Made by a program: the position numbers and the translations under genes. Of a DNA stretch of 64,000 bases, positions 56,087 through 64,000 are shown one piece after another. The notes beneath the pieces are model-generated. The model had not been told where the DNA came from. It was given only the letters and a program-made list of their open reading frames with translations, and searched no databases. The stretch comes from Acidihalobacter prosperus (GTDB lineage: Bacteria > Pseudomonadota > Gammaproteobacteria > DSM-5130 > Acidihalobacteraceae): the NCBI RefSeq assembly GCF_000754095.2, contig NZ_JQSG02000003.1, forward strand, positions 649,401 through 713,400, in the 5' to 3' direction. The stretch's first letter is position 1. The number at the start of each line of letters is the position of its first letter.

Positions 56087-57040
56087 ATGACCGACACGCC
56101 CCTGATCGAGGCACGCGGGCTTGCCCGCTATTATGGTAGTCACTGCGCGGTGCAAGGCATTTCCCTGGAGTTACGCCCCGGCGAGGTTCTGGGCCTCCTC
56201 GGCCCCAATGGCGCAGGCAAGTCGACCACGTTGTCCATGATCAGCGGCAACCTCGCGCCCAGTGCCGGACACATCCGCATCAACGGCATCGACCTACTCG
56301 ATGATCCGCGCGGCGCCAAGCGCCATCTCGGCTACCTGCCGGAACACCCGCCGCTGTACCGCGATCTCACGGTCGACGAATTTCTGCACTACGCCGCACG
56401 TCTGCACAGCATACCGCGCAAGGCCGTGAACGAGGCCGTCGACCTGGCCAAATCGCGTACGGGCCTGGAGGATGCGGGGCGCGCGCTGATCGGCGTGCTC
56501 TCCAAGGGGTTCCAGCAGCGTGTCGGCATCGCGCAGGCCATCGTCCACCAGCCGGCCGTGATCATCCTCGACGAACCCACGGTCGGTCTGGACCCGCTGC
56601 AAATCCGCGAGATACGCGACCTTATCCGCGAATTGTGCCATGAGCACGGCGTGATCCTGTCGACGCACATCCTTGCCGAGGTGCAGGCCACCTGTCACCG
56701 CGTCATGATCATCAACCGCGGCCATACGGTCTTCACCGACACCCTGCAGCATCTGGCCGATCGACGTCCCAGCACCGCCCTCAAGGTCGGCTTCGCGAGT
56801 CCGCCAGACGCGCGCGCGCTGGCCGAGATAGAAGGCATTCTCGCGGTTCAGGCGCTCGCGGACGGGCGCTATCGCATCGAGCACGCGCCCGATCGCAGCC
56901 CGGCCGGACGCATCGCCGAGCGGGCCGTGTCACAAGGCTGGGGGCTGTGCGAGCTGACCCCAGAACGCGCCAGCCTGGAACAGGCATTCCTGAACACGAT
57001 CTATCACGAACACGATGACATCGAGGAGCTGACGGCATGA
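56087..57040 (+). CDS. ABC transporter ATPase (GldA type)
   Basis: 317 residues: Walker A GPNGAGKST, signature LSKGFQQR, Walker B VIILDEP and a C-terminal region of about 90 residues typical of CcmA/GldA-type ATPases. It is the first of four coupled genes (ATPase, permease, GldG-like protein, DUF4340 protein). The permease start overlaps its stop by 4 bp. Confidence 0.93.
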   Translation: MTDTPLIEARGLARYYGSHCAVQGISLELRPGEVLGLLGPNGAGKSTTLSMISGNLAPSAGHIRINGIDLLDDPRGAKRHLGYLPEHPPLYRDLTVDEFLHYAARLHSIPRKAVNEAVDLAKSRTGLEDAGRALIGVLSKGFQQRVGIAQAIVHQPAVIILDEPTVGLDPLQIREIRDLIRELCHEHGVILSTHILAEVQATCHRVMIINRGHTVFTDTLQHLADRRPSTALKVGFASPPDARALAEIEGILAVQALADGRYRIEHAPDRSPAGRIAERAVSQGWGLCELTPERASLEQAFLNTIYHEHDDIEELTA

Positions 57041-57792
57041 TCTTCACCATCGCCCGCCTCGAATTCCGCCGCATGTTCTATTCGCCGCTGGCCTGGGTCA
57101 TTCTCGCCATCGTCCAGTTCATTCTCGCCCTGATCTTCCTGACCATGCTGCAGAACTTCGTCGACGTGGTCGAGCCCCGGCTGACCGGCGTTTCCGGCGC
57201 GCCCGGGGTCACCGAGCTGGTGGTTTCGCCATTGATCATGTGGTCGGGGATCATCATGCTCGCGGTTTCGCCGCTGCTCACCATGCGCAGCCTCAGCGAG
57301 GAGTTCCAGGGCCGCACCCTGCCCCTGCTGACATCGTCTCCCGTCTCGGTCACCGAAATCGTGCTCGGCAAATACCTCGGACTGCTCGCCTTCATGTTGC
57401 TGATGATCCTGATGGTCTCGCTGATGCCACTGTCGCTGTCGCTCGGCACGCACCTCGACTGGGGACATCTGGCGGCGGCCTTGCTCGGGCTCGCGCTGCT
57501 GCTTGCCTCCTTCACCGCCGCAGGCCTCTACATCTCCAGCCTGACCGGCCAACCGACGCTGGCCGCGGTCGGCACCTTCGGCCTGCTGCTGTTCCTGGTC
57601 GTCCTGTACATCTCGGGCACTTCGCAGAACACGGCGAGCCAACTGTTTATCTATCTCTCGCAGTTCAGCCATTTCCTGTCGTTCCTACGAGGCGAATTCA
57701 GGAGCAGCGATCTGGCCTATTACCTATTGTTCATCCTCACCTTCCTTGTGCTCACCGTCCGCCAGCTCGACGGCCTGCGGCTGCCCCGCTGA
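57037..57792 (+). CDS. ABC-2 type permease (GldF type)
   Basis: 251 residues, six membrane helices, typical ABC-2 start (MIFTIARLEFRRMFYSPLAW). The segment MRSLSEEFQGRTLPLLTSSP is the ABC-2 cytoplasmic motif region. It pairs with the ATPase just upstream. In Bacteroidetes such modules are tied to gliding; here the cargo is unknown. Confidence 0.92.
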   Translation: MIFTIARLEFRRMFYSPLAWVILAIVQFILALIFLTMLQNFVDVVEPRLTGVSGAPGVTELVVSPLIMWSGIIMLAVSPLLTMRSLSEEFQGRTLPLLTSSPVSVTEIVLGKYLGLLAFMLLMILMVSLMPLSLSLGTHLDWGHLAAALLGLALLLASFTAAGLYISSLTGQPTLAAVGTFGLLLFLVVLYISGTSQNTASQLFIYLSQFSHFLSFLRGEFRSSDLAYYLLFILTFLVLTVRQLDGLRLPR

Positions 57793-57800
57793 GGTATCGC

Positions 57801-59168
57801 ATGCAGATATCCCGCACTACCCGCTGGCACCTCAGGCTCAATTCGCTGATCTTCGTCGCCCTGTTCCTGGTCGCCGTCGGCCTGCTGGCCTGGCTGAGTC
57901 ACCGCTACGACTTCGATCAGGACTGGACCTACACTCACCGCAACAGCCTGGCACCGGTGACCCGCAAGCTGATCGCCGGCATCCGCAAGCCCATCCACTT
58001 CATAGCCTTCGTCAGCGACGACGCCGCATTGCATGCGCGCATCCGCCGGCAACTGGCGCAGTACCGCCGCGCCGGACATGACGTCACCCTGAGCTTCGTG
58101 AACCCCGATCTTGCGCCCAAGCGCGCCCAGCAGTACGGCGTCCGCCACACCGGTCAGCTGGTAATCGAGATCGACGGGCGCAGCCGGGTGATCGACAGCC
58201 TGGGGCAACAGAGCATCGCCAACGCATTGATGCAGCTCGCGCGCAGCGGCAACCGCTGGGTGGTGTTCATCGAGGGTCAGAAGGAGCGCAGCCCGCTGGA
58301 TGACAGCAGTCGCGGCCTCAGCCGACTCGCAACCAGCCTCGCGCAGACCGGGCTGCACGTGCAGCCGATCAACCTCCTGCGTACACCTCACATCCCGGAA
58401 AACACCGCCGTCCTGGTGGTCGCCGGCCCCGAAACCGATTTCACGCCTGGCGAGGCCACCGCCATCACGCAATATGTCGAAAAGGGCGGTGACCTGCTCT
58501 GGCTGCACGACCCGGGCTCCCTGCATGGTCTGGCAGCACTCGCAAGGACGCTCGACCTGCGCTTCGTACCCGGCACGGTGGTCGATGCCAACCCCGAACT
58601 ACGCGCCATGATCGGCATCCAGAATCCGGCCGTGGTGCCGGTGCTCGACTACGGTCAGTCGCCGATCACCGAGCACCTGCAGGTCCAGACCCTCATGCCC
58701 TTCACCGCCGCCATCGCCCAGCCCGCCGGCGGCAAGGACTGGCAGGCAGAGCCGCTGTTGCGTTCGCTGCCCAAGAGCTGGAGCGAGACGGGGCCGCTTC
58801 AGGGCGACGTCAAATTCGACGCCGCGCGCGGAGACACCCTCGGCCCGCTGGTGCTCGGCGAGGCCTTCAGCCGCAAACGCACGGATGGGCATCAGCAGCG
58901 CATCGCCGTGTTCGGCACCAGCGCCTTCGTCAGCAACGCCTTCATCGGACGCGGCGCCAACCTCAACCTGGCGACGGCCACGCTCAATTGGCTGAGCCAC
59001 GACGACAGTCTCGTGCAAATACACCTGCCCTCCGCACCCGACACCCGGCTGGTGCTCAGCCGCGGCGAAGGCTATGCCATCGCCGCCGGCTTCCTGATTC
59101 TCTTCCCCATCGGCCTGCTGGTCTCCGGCACACTGGTTTGGATGCGCCGGCGGCGCGCCGCGCGCTGA
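57801..59168 (+). CDS. GldG-like substrate-binding/auxiliary membrane protein
   Basis: 455 residues with an N-terminal membrane span (about 17-36), a large extracytoplasmic GldG-type region and a C-terminal span (about 430-450) followed by a basic tail. VVFIEGQKERSP and VLVVAGPETDFTPGE belong to the ABC-transporter-associated domain. It is 8 bp after the permease and overlaps the next gene by 1 bp. Confidence 0.88.
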   Translation: MQISRTTRWHLRLNSLIFVALFLVAVGLLAWLSHRYDFDQDWTYTHRNSLAPVTRKLIAGIRKPIHFIAFVSDDAALHARIRRQLAQYRRAGHDVTLSFVNPDLAPKRAQQYGVRHTGQLVIEIDGRSRVIDSLGQQSIANALMQLARSGNRWVVFIEGQKERSPLDDSSRGLSRLATSLAQTGLHVQPINLLRTPHIPENTAVLVVAGPETDFTPGEATAITQYVEKGGDLLWLHDPGSLHGLAALARTLDLRFVPGTVVDANPELRAMIGIQNPAVVPVLDYGQSPITEHLQVQTLMPFTAAIAQPAGGKDWQAEPLLRSLPKSWSETGPLQGDVKFDAARGDTLGPLVLGEAFSRKRTDGHQQRIAVFGTSAFVSNAFIGRGANLNLATATLNWLSHDDSLVQIHLPSAPDTRLVLSRGEGYAIAAGFLILFPIGLLVSGTLVWMRRRRAAR

Positions 59169-60094
59169 TGGCCGGCACAGGTCGCCAACGTCGAGGACTG
59201 CTCAACCTCGGCATGCTGGTCGTGGTCGTGCTGCTGGCGGTCACGGTATGGCGGGTGAGCCGCCCCAAAGCGCCAGCCGGTCATATCCTCATGCCCGGCC
59301 TGCACGCTGCGGATATCCGGCATATCACGCTCACGCGCGGGGACAGGCCGAAACTGGAATTCGCCCTCGAAGCCGGCGTCTGGCGGATCGTCGCGCCGCT
59401 GCAGGCTCGCGCCAACCGCATGCTGATGCAATCCCTGCTCGCGCTGCCCGAGACCCGCAGCCAGCGGCACTATGCGGCCAAGGGCCTGGACCTCGCGCAA
59501 TACGGCCTTTCTCCCCCACGCGTCACCATCGACTACGGCGATACCCACACCCTGGCACTCGGCACGCTCAATGCCTTGAACCGGCTGCGTTACGTGCTGG
59601 CCGGCCAACAGCTTTATCTGATACAGGACGCACTCGCCGATCTGCCGGAGTCCGCCGCGCGGCGCTGGATCAGCCTCGATCTGCTGCCCCCGCACGCGCG
59701 CATCCGCGATCTCGCGCTGCCGGGCCTGAGCATCCGGGCCCTCTCTCCGAGCAGCTGGACCGTCACCCCGCACCCGCCCAAGCTCAGGTCCGACCAGGTG
59801 ACGCAGCTGCTGCGGAACTGGACGCTCGCCTCGGCCTACCGCATCACCGCCACCCCCAAGGCACCCGCCGGCGGCAAGCCCGCACAGCCTGTCGCCATTA
59901 CGCTGGACAACGGCACGCTCTATCGATTCGAGGTCATCTCCACCCAGCCCGAACTCGTGCTGCGGCGCGACAAGCTCGGTGTGGACTACCATCTCCCTGC
60001 CGCCATGGCAAAGGCGCTGCTTTCCCTGGCTCCGCCGCCCGCAACGTCGCCGCATGACAGCGGCAAGGGAAGCTTGCCTAGCAAGGCGCCGTAG
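59168..60094 (+). CDS. DUF4340 domain protein of the Gld-type ABC cluster
   Basis: 308 residues: N-terminal membrane anchor (about 12-30), then DUF4340 repeats (LEFALEAGVWRIVAPLQARA; YGLSPPRVTIDYGDTHTLAL) facing outward. Members occur at the ends of GldFG-type gene clusters. TGATG overlap with the GldG-like gene. Function unknown; probably assists the transporter. Confidence 0.86.
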   Translation: MAGTGRQRRGLLNLGMLVVVVLLAVTVWRVSRPKAPAGHILMPGLHAADIRHITLTRGDRPKLEFALEAGVWRIVAPLQARANRMLMQSLLALPETRSQRHYAAKGLDLAQYGLSPPRVTIDYGDTHTLALGTLNALNRLRYVLAGQQLYLIQDALADLPESAARRWISLDLLPPHARIRDLALPGLSIRALSPSSWTVTPHPPKLRSDQVTQLLRNWTLASAYRITATPKAPAGGKPAQPVAITLDNGTLYRFEVISTQPELVLRRDKLGVDYHLPAAMAKALLSLAPPPATSPHDSGKGSLPSKAP

Positions 60095-60121
60095 CAGTCC
60101 CGGCGAACGGCAGCGCCGGTA

Positions 60122-61117
60122 TCACCCGATTTGCAGCGGCGGCGCCAGCATCCGCTCGCGCTGCTCGCGCAGCGTGAGAATCTGCTCTTCCCAATAGCGC
60201 ACGCTGCCGAACCAGGGAAAGGCCATCGGAAAGGCGGGGTCGGCCCAGCGTCGCGCCAGCCAGGCGGCGTAATGCAGCAGGCGCAGGGTGCGCAGCGGCT
60301 CGACCAGCGCCAGCTCGCGGCGGTCGAAATCGAAGAACTCCTCGTAACCGTCCAGAATCTCGCCCAGCTGACGCTGCATGTCCGCGCGCTCGCCGTTGAG
60401 CAACAGCCAGATGTCCTGCACCGCCGGTCCCATCCGGCTGTCGTCGAGATCGACCAGATGCGCGCCACTGTCGGTCCACAGCACGTTACCGGCGTGCATG
60501 TCGCCGTGCAGGCGGATCGTGCGGAAATCGGCTGCCGCGAAGCGCGCATCCACCTCGCCCATCAACGCTTCGGCCAGGGAGCGGTATTCGCCCGCGTATT
60601 CGCGCGGAACGCACTCGTTGGCCAGAAGATACTCGACGCTCGCATGACCGAAATCGGCCGGCGTCAGCGTCGGCCTGAGACGAAAATCCCGCGCCGCGCC
60701 GACCGCATGCAGGCGCCCGATGAACTGCCCCAGGCGATACAGCGTATCGGGATCGTCCAGCTCCGGCGCGCGGCCGCCGCGCCGGGGGAACAGCGCGAAG
60801 CGAAATCCGGCATGACGCGACAGCGTATCCCCGTCCTCGCCCGCAATCGGCGCCACCACCGGAATCTCCAGCCTGGCCAGCGCCTGCGAAAACGCATGCT
60901 CCTCGTAGATCTGCCCGTCGCTCCAGCGCCCCGGGCGATAGAACTTCGCGACCAGAAACCCCGCCTCCTCGTCGCCGATCTGATAGACGCGGTTCTCGTA
61001 ACTGTTGAGCGCCGACACCGATCCCGTCGGCCGACCGCCGGCCGCTTCGATCGCATCCAAAACCGTATCGGGCGTCAGCCCGACGTAAGGATGTTCGCTG
61101 TCCGCCATATCCGACAT
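60122..61117 (-). CDS. srkA: Stress-response Ser/Thr kinase SrkA (YihE/RdoA)
   Basis: 331 residues. LNSYENRVYQI, AKFYRPGRW, RLHGDMHAGNVLW and VDLDDSRMGPAVQDIWLLL all match SrkA, an aminoglycoside-kinase-fold protein kinase that limits stress-induced death and affects Cpx signalling in E. coli. AGGAGGCG directly precedes the ATG at 61117. Convergent with the DUF4340 gene. Confidence 0.95.
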   Translation of the reverse strand: MSDMADSEHPYVGLTPDTVLDAIEAAGGRPTGSVSALNSYENRVYQIGDEEAGFLVAKFYRPGRWSDGQIYEEHAFSQALARLEIPVVAPIAGEDGDTLSRHAGFRFALFPRRGGRAPELDDPDTLYRLGQFIGRLHAVGAARDFRLRPTLTPADFGHASVEYLLANECVPREYAGEYRSLAEALMGEVDARFAAADFRTIRLHGDMHAGNVLWTDSGAHLVDLDDSRMGPAVQDIWLLLNGERADMQRQLGEILDGYEEFFDFDRRELALVEPLRTLRLLHYAAWLARRWADPAFPMAFPWFGSVRYWEEQILTLREQRERMLAPPLQIG

Positions 61118-61172
61118 CGGCGCCTCCTGGCGGCCATCAGGTTTTGCACCCCTAACCACGGACGCCAGCCAC

Positions 61173-61197
61173 AAAAAAAGCCAGCACCCGGCTGGCT
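61173..61197 (-). terminator. Rho-independent terminator of the EAL gene
   Basis: A 7-bp stem (61179-61185 with 61191-61197, 5-nt loop) followed on the minus strand by seven U (61179-61173), about 85 bp past the EAL gene stop and just before srkA. Confidence 0.85.
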
Positions 61198-61282
61198 TCT
61201 TCAAGCGATTCTATGGTGCCGTTGAGAGGAATCAATGCATAGTTTATATTCAAAAACTTAAATAAAATTGGCGTAATAAAAT

Positions 61283-62044
61283 TCAAACACCCATCCTGGC
61301 AAGCTGCCGTTCCAACGCGCCATTGAAGTAACGCCCCTGCAGATATCGACACCCGATCTTTCGCGCATAGGCCACATGCGCATCGTGTTCCACCCACTCG
61401 GCCACCACCACGGCGCCCAGGTCTCGGGCGATCTCAACGATCCCGCGGCACGCGATGTCTGCGGCACTCCGGTAGCCCGCCGCCCCGGCCTGAAACAGCG
61501 CGCCATCGATCTTGATCCAGTCGGGTCGCACACGGGTCGCGCGGTCCATCCAGTCGTGGCCCGCACCGGCATCGTCGATGGCGACGCCTACGCCCTCCGA
61601 TCTCAACGCATGCAAGCGTTTCGTGGCCTTCTCAAGCTGCGCTGGCGAGGCCGGCGTTTCCACCCATTCGACGACAATGCGCCCATGCAACGGCAGGCGC
61701 AGGATTTCACGATAGATGCGATCATCCGCCAATTGCCGGGTGGTCAGGTTGAAAGTGACATAAGGCGCGCGGTCGAGCGCAAAGGCCATGCCGCGGTCGG
61801 CTAGATGGCGGTACCACGATAGCCAGCGGCGGCTGTCTTCCGACGGCATTGCGCGAAACGGGAACTGCGGCCGGTACAGGATCTCAACCCCGCAGACCTG
61901 GCGCAGGCTGCTGGCGGACACCAGCGGCTCGAGACACAGGCGTCCCGGACGCATGCGCGCGGTGGCCCAGTGAGTTTGATACAGGCCGCCGGCTGCGGTA
62001 CTTGCCGCCTCAACGCCCGTCAACAGATGTCCGATAGGTAACAT
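61283..62044 (-). CDS. EAL-domain protein (possible c-di-GMP phosphodiesterase)
   Basis: 253 residues, a stand-alone EAL domain without sensor or membrane span. Motif variants: EIL for EAL, DDAGAG for DDFGTG, EWVE at the two glutamate positions and QGRYF for QGYLF. The metal-binding Glu, Asn (FNLT), DD, Lys (KIDG), Glu and Gln positions are kept, so activity is possible. GAGGTGA before the ATG at 62044 decides the start over one 27 nt earlier. Confidence 0.85.
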   Translation of the reverse strand: MLPIGHLLTGVEAASTAAGGLYQTHWATARMRPGRLCLEPLVSASSLRQVCGVEILYRPQFPFRAMPSEDSRRWLSWYRHLADRGMAFALDRAPYVTFNLTTRQLADDRIYREILRLPLHGRIVVEWVETPASPAQLEKATKRLHALRSEGVGVAIDDAGAGHDWMDRATRVRPDWIKIDGALFQAGAAGYRSAADIACRGIVEIARDLGAVVVAEWVEHDAHVAYARKIGCRYLQGRYFNGALERQLARMGV

Positions 62045-62172
62045 GGCTTCACCTCGAAGCCAGTCTATCAAAGATCGCGATGCGCGGGCCGCCTACCAAA
62101 ACCTGCACAATCGGCTTGCGTTTCGCGCTCTCGCGGTAAACTGGGGATACATAGATTTTTCGGAGCTTTTCG

Positions 62173-62739
62173 ATGTGCTGGCGCCCCATGTTTCTCCTGA
62201 CTGTCACCCTGTTCGCTGCGTTCTCAGCGTCGCCGGCCAGCGCCTGGTGGCATGACTACCGCGACGCCCGGCACCCGGTGTTCCCGCGCCGCGATGCGCT
62301 GCCAAATCCGCGCCTCACGCCGGGCGCCCTCAACCCCGCCGTGACCCAGGCGAACATCCACGAAACCATCTGCGTGCGCGGCTATACGAGAAGCATACGA
62401 CCGCCTGAACGGTATACCGAATCGCTCAAGCGGCGCCAGATTCGCGAATACGACTACCCTCAGGATATGAACCGGCTGTGGTTCTTCGAGGAAGACCACC
62501 TCATCAGTCTCGAATTGGGCGGATCGCCGTCTTCGCCTCGCAATCTCTGGCCTGAGCCTCATCGCGTTGCCGGCGGATGGGGGTCCTATGCCAAGGACCG
62601 TCTCGAGAACAAGCTCAACCATCTGGTCTGTTCCGGCAGGCTGCCGCTCGCCGACGCTCAGCGCATGATCGCGCGCAACTGGATCTCGGCCTATCGTCGT
62701 TACATCGGACCCATCCCGGACGACAGGAAGGTCTGGTGA
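62173..62739 (+). CDS. Secreted HNH-like protein
   Basis: 188 residues with a signal peptide (1-24, cleavage after ASA). The core EEDHLISLELGG (106-117) followed by NLWPEPH (124-130) is the D-H...N...H arrangement of small HNH/His-Me nuclease-like proteins, and KDRLENKLN is a shared flank. Two cysteines (67 and 153) could form a disulfide. Either a periplasmic nuclease or a non-catalytic relative. It overlaps the helicase start by one base. Confidence 0.7.
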   Translation: MCWRPMFLLTVTLFAAFSASPASAWWHDYRDARHPVFPRRDALPNPRLTPGALNPAVTQANIHETICVRGYTRSIRPPERYTESLKRRQIREYDYPQDMNRLWFFEEDHLISLELGGSPSSPRNLWPEPHRVAGGWGSYAKDRLENKLNHLVCSGRLPLADAQRMIARNWISAYRRYIGPIPDDRKVW

Positions 62740-64000
62740 TGACGCCCGCCACAAAGACCGCCGATGCTTTCGATTCGTCGTCGTTTTTGACGATGAATGC
62801 AGATCAGGCGCGCGCGTTCGAGGCACTGCGCCGCTTCATGCAGGGGCCTCCCGGTGAATGCGTGCTCAGGGGCTATGCCGGTACCGGCAAGACCTGGCTG
62901 CTGGTGCAGGCGGTGCTGCTAGCAGCCGAACTCGGCATCAAAACCGCAGTTTGCGCACCGACCCACAAGGCCGTCGCCGTCATTCGTGACAAGCTGGACG
63001 CTGCGCTCGCCAGCGCTGACAAAACCACCGACCAGATAGCCATCCGGACGGGCACCCTGCATGCGCTGCTGGGCCTGCGCCTCAAAGAGGACCGATTCGG
63101 CGCTTATCGGGTGGAAATCGACAGAAACCCCGGCAACGAATACTTCGACGATTACCCGTTGGTCGTGATCGACGAATCTTCCATGGTGGGCGACACCCTG
63201 CTCTATCACATACATGAGGCGATGCAGGACAGCGATGTTCGGGTGCTCTATGTCGGCGATCCGGGACAGTTGCTGCCAGTCGAGGACAAGCCCGATAAAA
63301 ACGCCGGCACGAGCGCTTTGCTGGCGAGGCTCCCCCCCGTCTTTGAAACCGTTTCGATGCAGCACGAGCTGAACGAGATCGTGCGCCAGAAAGCGACCGG
63401 ACGCCCCCATCCGATCGTGCAGTTCGCCCAAGTCGTCCGTGGTTATATCGAGGGTGACACAGAGGGCGTGTTTACGCCGGAACGCGTCCGTGAATATGTC
63501 GTTCGGCAAAGCGATAATCTGGCTGGCCGGGTCCGCATCGCCTCGGTTTCGGATGTCGGAGCAGGACTCGTCAAGCTCAGGCGCGCGAGGCCCGATCAAG
63601 ATATTCGCGCCGTCGCATGGCGCAACCGCGTCGTCGACCATCACAACGCCTTCGTGCACCGGGAACTGGCCGACCTGTACGAGAGCCAAGAAGGCACGGG
63701 TGACGCACCCTTCTGGCCCGGCGAAACGATCATCGCGCGCGAGATGCTGCATGCGTTTCCCGCCGGATGCGGCAGCGAGTGGCGAGACGAACTATTCTGG
63801 GAGGCGATGCTTTCGCCCGCGAAAACATCTGGAAATAGCAAAGCTCAGCGCAAGGCACGGGAAAAAGCCGCGGCCGGGTTCAAACCCATTTCCATCCAGA
63901 ACAACACTGAAATGGTTGTGCGCGAATGCCGTGCGATGGAGCACCCTTATCTGCACATCCCCAGCTGGCGGATACTGACCTCGACTCCGGAGGACGGCGA
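62739..64000 (+). CDS. Dda/RecD-like superfamily 1 DNA helicase (partial)
   Basis: The first 420 residues; the reading frame is open to the window end. Walker A GYAGTGKT (45-52), motif Ia CAPTHKAVAV (72-81), Walker B VVIDESSMV (142-150) and motif III YVGDPGQLLPVED, as in phage T4 Dda and RecD2 5'-3' helicases. An insert of about 50 residues with a KAQRKAREKAA helix lies near 365. ATG overlaps the upstream stop (TGATG), so it is coupled to the HNH-like gene. Mobile or phage-like origin is possible but no integrase is in view. Confidence 0.88.
   Translation, partial: MTPATKTADAFDSSSFLTMNADQARAFEALRRFMQGPPGECVLRGYAGTGKTWLLVQAVLLAAELGIKTAVCAPTHKAVAVIRDKLDAALASADKTTDQIAIRTGTLHALLGLRLKEDRFGAYRVEIDRNPGNEYFDDYPLVVIDESSMVGDTLLYHIHEAMQDSDVRVLYVGDPGQLLPVEDKPDKNAGTSALLARLPPVFETVSMQHELNEIVRQKATGRPHPIVQFAQVVRGYIEGDTEGVFTPERVREYVVRQSDNLAGRVRIASVSDVGAGLVKLRRARPDQDIRAVAWRNRVVDHHNAFVHRELADLYESQEGTGDAPFWPGETIIAREMLHAFPAGCGSEWRDELFWEAMLSPAKTSGNSKAQRKAREKAAAGFKPISIQNNTEMVVRECRAMEHPYLHIPSWRILTSTPEDG

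Overview
The window is dense, high-GC DNA with short intergenic gaps. Its gene set (glnE, groESL, accBC, prmA, dusB-fis, purH, purD, rho, trxA, rhlB, rpmBG, cca, uppP) is that of a gammaproteobacterium. A cytoplasmic-type SoeABC sulfite dehydrogenase, two DsrE-family proteins, a TauE/SafE-type exporter and a CPFC thioredoxin-like protein suggest a chemolithotrophic sulfur oxidiser, possibly near the Ectothiorhodospiraceae/Acidihalobacter group. The phylogenetic placement is inference from gene content only. I saw no tRNA, rRNA, CRISPR array, insertion sequence or prophage.

Layout. 1-378: start of glnE (cut by the window edge). 447-4202: a porin and a secreted DsrE-like protein, divergent from an ECF sigma factor and a one-pass anti-sigma protein whose periplasmic half is itself a DsrE domain. 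The sigma and dsrE genes share an identically spaced candidate promoter (GGAATAA-N17-TCTT) across an AT-rich regulatory island. 4232-9270: a four-gene minus-strand operon with an unknown 155-aa protein, a soluble HEAT-repeat/Ser-Thr kinase fusion and two PilT-like ATPases. 9475-12105: groESL with a perfect CIRCE operator, then fxsA. 12296-17562: one tightly packed operon with a periplasmic CPFC thioredoxin-like protein, a TolC-like channel, a short membrane-fusion adaptor, cutA and a DsbD with two N-terminal domains; no inner-membrane pump is present. 17704-24741: housekeeping genes aroQ-accB-accC-prmA-(DUF3426)-dusB-fis-purH.

24765-30317: accessory block between purH and purD: a GAF-PAS-GGDEF protein, an Lrp-type regulator/TauE-like exporter/HpxW-like Ntn-hydrolase operon, and an NYN nuclease fused to a cold-shock-like domain. 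30331-38552: purD, glgP, rho, trxA, rhlB and a NicO-like membrane protein. 38580-44365: soeABC divergent from moaA, which makes an intermediate of the molybdenum cofactor that SoeA needs. 44383-50235: a BamA/TamA-like barrel, an NDUFA9-like SDR, cca, a PAS-PAS-GGDEF protein and uppP. 50280-53864: a MidA-like methyltransferase and a pterin group (folM converging on folB-MBL-folK). 54069-54552: rpmB-rpmG. 54620-60094: a fatty-acid desaturase and a four-gene GldA/GldG-type ABC cluster. 60122-62044: srkA and an EAL protein. 62173-64000: a secreted HNH-like protein overlapping the start of a Dda/RecD-like helicase that runs off the window.

The strongest candidate for an undescribed system is the sigma/anti-sigma-DsrE/secreted DsrE/porin module at 529-4202, which looks like an envelope sulfur- or redox-sensing switch. 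The HEAT-kinase/PilT-like operon is second.
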